Part shown: positions 30,652 to 33,851 of the stretch, in pieces
How the letters are laid out: every line of letters starts with the position of its first letter
Position numbering within the stretch: the stretch's first letter is position 1
Assembly: GCF_006440735.1 (NCBI RefSeq)
Contig: NZ_VFUA01000074.1
Coordinates: forward strand, 1 to 33,851
Source: Mesorhizobium sp. B2-7-1
Lineage (GTDB): Bacteria; Pseudomonadota; Alphaproteobacteria; Rhizobiales; Rhizobiaceae
Length of the DNA stretch: 33,851 nucleotides
Direction: 5' to 3'
The notes under the pieces: model-generated
What the model saw: the letters and a program-made list of their open reading frames with translations, nothing else
The model's database searches: none
Told to the model about the DNA's origin: nothing
Position numbers and translations under genes: made by a program

Positions 30652-32027
30652 GCCGCAAGCCTGGCCGCAACCGCGGCGAAGGCTGCGATCAGCCGGCTCA
30701 CTTGCGCTGACGTCGTCGCCGGCGAGATCAGCATCATGTTGTGGAACGGCGCGATCAGCACGCCGCGATTGACCAGCGCGACATGAATGGCGGCTTCCAG
30801 CTCCGGCGCGTGCGCCTTTTCCGCTTGGCCGCCGTTTCCGAGCGGCCCGGGCGCACAGATGAACTCGACGCGCGCGCCGACCCGCGCGACATGCCAGGGC
30901 AGCTTGTTTCGATTGATCACAGCGGTCAGCCCGGCATCGAGCCGGCGTGCCAGCCGGTCCATATGCACATAGGCTTCCTCGGTCATCACCTCTTCCAACG
31001 CGGCGCGCATCGCCGAAAATTGCAGCGGGTTCGCCGACAGCGTCGTGCCCATGCCGGAATAGCCGGGTTCCTTGGTCTGGTTGTAGGCGCCGTAGCGGGT
31101 GGCGATCTCTTCGCTCATCCCCCAGATGCTTGCCGGCACGCCGCCGGCCACCGGCTTGCCGAGCACGAACAGGTCCGGCTCCAGCCCGTGCATGCGCGTG
31201 TAGCCGCCAGGGCCGGTCGAAATCGTGTGCGTCTCGTCGATCAGAAGCAGCGTGCCGGCCACGCGGGTCAGGCGCCGCAGCGCGTCGTGGAAGCCGGGTT
31301 CCGGCAGCACCATGCAGGAATTGGTCAGCACCGGCTCGGTGATGACGCAGGCGACGTCGCGGTCGGCCAGCGCGGCCTCGAGGGCGGCGACATCGTTGAA
31401 CTCTACGATCTTGGTCGCTCGAGTCAGATCCCGGAACTCGCCGGCCAGGCCCGGCCGGTTGACCGGCCGGCCGTCGATCAGCCGCACCATCGTCTCGTCG
31501 ACAGAGCCATGATAGCAGCCGTTGAAGACCAGGATCTTTTCGCGCCCGGTCACGGCGCGGGCGACGCGCAGCGCAAAACGGTTGGCGTCGGTGGCGGTTG
31601 TGGCGATCTGCCAATAGGGCAGTCCGAAGCGCTGTTGTAGAAGCGTGCCGATTGCCAGCGCATCCTCGCTGGGCAGCATGTAGGTCAGGCCGCGCGCTGC
31701 CTGCCTGCGGATCGCGCGGGCAACCGGCGGCGGCGAATGGCCAAGCATCGAGCCGGTGTCGCCCAAGCAGAAATCGTCGAGCCTGTTGCCGTCGACATCG
31801 GTGATGGTGGCGCCTTTGGCGCCTTCGACCAGGATCGGGAACGGCGTCGGCCAGTCGGTCATCCAGTGCATCGGCACGCCGCCGAGGAAACCGGCGATGC
31901 CGTTGCCGAGCTTCGCCTCGGATTTCGGCCGCGCCTTGCGGAAGGCGGCCGCTTCCGCCTCGCGCAATTCGGCGATGCGGGCGATGTCGATGCCGCCGAT
32001 GGAAGTTCGTGAATCCGATGCCTGCAT
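30648..32027 (-). CDS. Class III PLP-dependent aminotransferase
   Basis: This 459-residue protein is a class III (omega-type or glutamate-1-semialdehyde-like) aminotransferase. The cofactor aspartate is in LLLIDETHT (about residues 235-243) and the PLP lysine in LFVLGKPVAGG (about Lys271). The N-terminal region GHSPPPVARAIRRQAARG and the NGCYHGSVDE motif are typical. The ATG at 32027 follows AGGGG; an upstream in-frame ATG at 32072 lacks such a site. It is translationally coupled to the glutamine-synthetase-like gene, which suggests a joint pathway for an amine or amino-acid substrate that cannot be named from sequence. Confidence 0.9.
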   Translation of the reverse strand: MQASDSRTSIGGIDIARIAELREAEAAAFRKARPKSEAKLGNGIAGFLGGVPMHWMTDWPTPFPILVEGAKGATITDVDGNRLDDFCLGDTGSMLGHSPPPVARAIRRQAARGLTYMLPSEDALAIGTLLQQRFGLPYWQIATTATDANRFALRVARAVTGREKILVFNGCYHGSVDETMVRLIDGRPVNRPGLAGEFRDLTRATKIVEFNDVAALEAALADRDVACVITEPVLTNSCMVLPEPGFHDALRRLTRVAGTLLLIDETHTISTGPGGYTRMHGLEPDLFVLGKPVAGGVPASIWGMSEEIATRYGAYNQTKEPGYSGMGTTLSANPLQFSAMRAALEEVMTEEAYVHMDRLARRLDAGLTAVINRNKLPWHVARVGARVEFICAPGPLGNGGQAEKAHAPELEAAIHVALVNRGVLIAPFHNMMLISPATTSAQVSRLIAAFAAVAARLAA

Positions 32028-32115
32028 GAAAACCCCTGTGTTTCGCGCGGCACTGTGCCAATCGGATGGCAAAACCGCAATTGGCCGCGCCGGGGGCTCG
32101 CGTTGGATCAGCGCA

Positions 32116-32128
32116 CTTGACCCCGCGT
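32116..32128 (+). promoter_or_regulatory. Possible -35 element upstream of the small exported-protein gene
   Basis: The 13-mer cttgaccccgcgt is the same as at 24516-24528 and lies at nearly the same distance from its downstream ATG (57 versus 58 bases). It is a tentative promoter element, as no clear -10 follows. Confidence 0.3.
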
Positions 32129-32172
32129 GGCCGTCGGGGCCTCAATGCGGCCAGGGCAGGGAGGAGGGGGAA

Positions 32173-32619
32173 ATGCGGACAGTTCTTTGTGCGGCAGTGC
32201 TTCTTGCGTCGGCCAGCGGGGCCCTTGCCTCGGGAGCGCTCTGGTGCTCGGTCGACGACGCCAAGGTCACCTTCCAGCTCGACGCCGGTGTGACCCGGGG
32301 CCTGGGCGGGCCGACTTTCAATTTCCGGGGTGATCTGGAGATCAAGGCCCGTCCCGCCGCCGACAGCCTGCGCAAGACGGTGTTCGAGGATCAGAACCTC
32401 GCGCAATATTGGCTCGACGGCGACGAATTGCGGCTGCTCGTCTACCGCGAGCACGAAGCCAAGGACAACTACCGTTCGGTGGAACTGACGATCCTGACCA
32501 AGGCCAAGGACGAAGGCACCTATGACGGGCGCTACATGCTCGCGGTTTACGACGGCACGGCAGGCGTGGACAGCGATCCCGTCGAGCTCAAGGGCGATGT
32601 TTCCTGCGGAGCGGAATGA
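32173..32619 (+). CDS. Small exported protein of unknown function
   Basis: This 148-residue protein starts with a Sec-type signal peptide: MRT, a hydrophobic core (VLCAAVLLASASGALA), and a likely cleavage site near residues 18-20. The mature part is about 128 residues with two cysteines, at 25 and 145, near its two ends, which could form a disulfide in the periplasm. The sequence alternates polar and hydrophobic residues in short strands (KVTFQLDAG, RSVELTILTKA, GRYMLAVYDG), suggesting a beta-rich fold. GAGGAGGGGG is a strong ribosome site for ATG 32173; a longer open frame upstream crosses the divergent aminotransferase gene and is rejected. No family recognised. Confidence 0.85.
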   Translation: MRTVLCAAVLLASASGALASGALWCSVDDAKVTFQLDAGVTRGLGGPTFNFRGDLEIKARPAADSLRKTVFEDQNLAQYWLDGDELRLLVYREHEAKDNYRSVELTILTKAKDEGTYDGRYMLAVYDGTAGVDSDPVELKGDVSCGAE

Positions 32620-32626
32620 TCAAATC

Positions 32627-32680
32627 GCAGTAGGCAGTCGGGCTCTCCTTCTATTGCCTACTGCCTAATCCCTACTGCCT
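32627..32680. terminator. Hairpin with repeated cctactgcct units between convergent genes
   Basis: Arms gcagtaggca (32627-32636) and tgcctactgc (32655-32664) form a ten-base-pair stem with an 18-nt loop. A further copy of cctactgcct follows at 32671-32680 and reaches the WD40 stop codon. It can act as a shared terminator for the two convergent genes, and its unit resembles short repeats seen between rhizobial genes. Confidence 0.5.
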
Positions 32681-33654
32681 CACCCCGTGATATCGATGAC
32701 GCCGCAATCGCCGGCGGCGCTGCCGAAGACGATGCGGCGCTCTTCCTTGTCCCACATCATGGCGGTGATGGCGCCCTTGCCGGGGCGGCGCAGCAAGACT
32801 TCCTTGGCGTCGGCGAAGCGCGCCGCGATCACCATGCCGTCCTCATAGCCGATCGCCACGACATCCTGGCTCGGATGGCAGGCGACGCAGGTCACCATCG
32901 TGTTGCCGCGTGTGCCGAGTTCCAGCGGCGCCTTGCCCATTGGGCCATCCTTGGCTGAGAACGGCCAGACGATCGCCGCCGGCGCGCCGGAGCTTGCCAG
33001 CCATTTGCCCTTCACGCTCCAGGACAGGCTCTTCACCTTGCCGGGATAGCCGCTCATGCGCATGTGCTTGCCGTCGGCGAGCTTCCAGCCATGCAGGGCA
33101 TTCTCCTGCATGGTGGTGACGAGGAAGGCGCCGTCGGGCGAAAAGGTGATGCCGGTATGGGCGCCGGCCCATTCGAGCTCCACCGGCTTGCCCTCGGCCG
33201 CCGGGAAATGCAGCGTCGCGCCATTGTAGCGGGCGACGCCGAAACGCATGCCCTTGGGCGAGAACGCCAGCCCCTCCACCGAGCGCGGATGGGCGAATTC
33301 CTTGATCTTGCCGTCGGCGAAACGCACGAAGGCGGTCTTGCCCGAGGCATAGGCGATCGCGCCTTGCGGTCCGGCGGTGACGCTGGTGACCCACTTTTTG
33401 CCGGCGCTGGCCAGCTCGCTCACCGCGCCACCAGCCTTGACGGCAAACACCTTGCCGTCCTCGCCGCCGGTGATCAGCCGGTCGTTGGCCGCGTCATGGA
33501 AGGCGGCGAGCAACCCGTCATTGGCTTGCACCGTCTTTTGCCCGTTGTCCAAGCGGTGGATCGCGCCGTCGGCCAAAGCAAAATGCGGCACGTCGTTGAG
33601 GAAAACGGCGGCGAGGCAATGGCCTTCGAGATCAAGCGGGGCGACTGTGGGCAT
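32680..33654 (-). CDS. WD40-type beta-propeller protein
   Basis: This 324-residue protein consists of about seven WD40-like repeats, seen as recurring units such as RLITGGEDGKVFAV, GLAFSPKGMRFGVARYNGATLHF, GITFSPDGAFLVTTMQENALHGWKLADG, SLSWSVKGKWLASSGAPAAIVWPF and CHPSQDVVAIGYEDGMVIAARF. A single seven-bladed propeller with no other domain is expected. No signal peptide is visible, so it should be cytoplasmic and act as a protein-interaction scaffold. The ATG at 33654 is chosen to give the family N-terminus MPTVAPLDLEGHC; ATG 33690 is possible, and neither has a strong ribosome site. Its partner is unknown. Confidence 0.87.
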   Translation of the reverse strand: MPTVAPLDLEGHCLAAVFLNDVPHFALADGAIHRLDNGQKTVQANDGLLAAFHDAANDRLITGGEDGKVFAVKAGGAVSELASAGKKWVTSVTAGPQGAIAYASGKTAFVRFADGKIKEFAHPRSVEGLAFSPKGMRFGVARYNGATLHFPAAEGKPVELEWAGAHTGITFSPDGAFLVTTMQENALHGWKLADGKHMRMSGYPGKVKSLSWSVKGKWLASSGAPAAIVWPFSAKDGPMGKAPLELGTRGNTMVTCVACHPSQDVVAIGYEDGMVIAARFADAKEVLLRRPGKGAITAMMWDKEERRIVFGSAAGDCGVIDITG

Positions 33655-33838
33655 GTGGGGCGGTCCATTCGAGATCAATGCCCTTCCCATAAGGGGTCGA
33701 GCGGCAGGTCTCAACCCATGCTTGGAATAGCTATAGGGAAAGGGGCCCCGGCGTTGGGGCTCTTCCTTCTCCCCTTGTGAGGCCTTTGCACAGAATCGGA
33801 TTGATGATTCCATGCGGATATCCGAAAGGGGATTCGCG

Positions 33839-33851
33839 ATGGTTGATCGAT
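33839..33851 (+). CDS. Possible start of a gene running off the right edge
   Basis: An ATG at 33839-33841 (MVDR...) is preceded by AAAGGGG about eight bases upstream and lies divergent to the WD40 gene, 184 bp away. Only four codons are visible, so this is a tentative call with no product. Confidence 0.3.

Noticed and set aside
30652..32454. N-terminal extension of the glutamine-synthetase-like frame to over 1000 residues
   Set aside because: The extension runs through the aminotransferase gene in another frame and is low-complexity; the ATG overlapping the aminotransferase stop is the sensible start.
1..33851. tRNA, rRNA, CRISPR arrays, integrases, transposases or phage genes
   Set aside because: No cloverleaf-like segments, regularly spaced repeats, or recombinase motifs were recognised; the visible repeats are short palindromes only.

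Overview
The window looks like a chromosomal segment of a high-GC alphaproteobacterium, most likely Mesorhizobium or a close relative in the Phyllobacteriaceae/Rhizobiales. This rests on gene content and style: a membrane PuuD-type urate oxidase with a cytochrome c tail, a PuuE-UraD fusion, XdhABC, a GTTC-N7-GTTC LexA-type box, and several GC-rich palindromic repeats of the RIME type known from rhizobia. No rRNA, tRNA, CRISPR array, phage genes or transposase were seen. Genus assignment is an inference.

Layout. (1) 74-5288, minus strand: a complete peptide/nickel-type (Dpp/Opp) ABC transporter, in the order Tat-exported binding protein, DppB-like permease, DppC-like permease, two-domain ATPase. 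It is preceded by a CocE/NonD-family alpha/beta hydrolase (5436-7430). (2) 7607-8154, plus strand: a BrnTA toxin-antitoxin locus whose toxin gene carries a +1 frameshift and has no normal start codon. (3) 8165-17023: a purine-catabolism block built around a divergent promoter at 11573-11741. Leftward runs an overlapping operon: puuE-uraD fusion, ureidoglycine aminohydrolase, ureidoglycolate lyase, and a zinc deaminase of unknown substrate. Rightward run uraH, xdhA, xdhB and xdhC. The xdhC gene has a palindromic repeat element embedded in frame in its coding sequence. (4) 17051-20840: a Dps-like ferritin, a PhzF-like isomerase and two tandem flavin monooxygenases. (5) 20903-26333: a LysR regulator divergent from puuD (urate oxidase) and guaD (guanine deaminase), then a UPF0303/DUF336 protein overlapping a glycerate 2-kinase. 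(6) 26433-29140, minus: a two-gene DNA repair/modification operon, an uncharacterised radical SAM protein followed by a DUF4130-UdgX fusion, with a LexA-type box immediately upstream. (7) 29230-32027, minus: a class III aminotransferase coupled to a glutamine-synthetase-like ligase. (8) 32173-33654: a small exported protein of unknown function and a WD40-type beta-propeller protein.

How it works together. Blocks 3 and 5 encode almost the whole aerobic route from guanine to glyoxylate: guanine deaminase, xanthine dehydrogenase with its maturation factor, PuuD, UraH, UraD, PuuE, ureidoglycine aminohydrolase and ureidoglycolate lyase. Glycerate 2-kinase is a plausible exit for glyoxylate carbon. 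The only enzyme of the linear route not seen is allantoate amidohydrolase, which must lie elsewhere or be replaced. The strongest leads are the in-frame palindromic element in xdhC, the apparently SOS-controlled radical SAM/UdgX pair, the broken brnT, and a shared 11-bp AT-rich motif in the two purine promoter regions.
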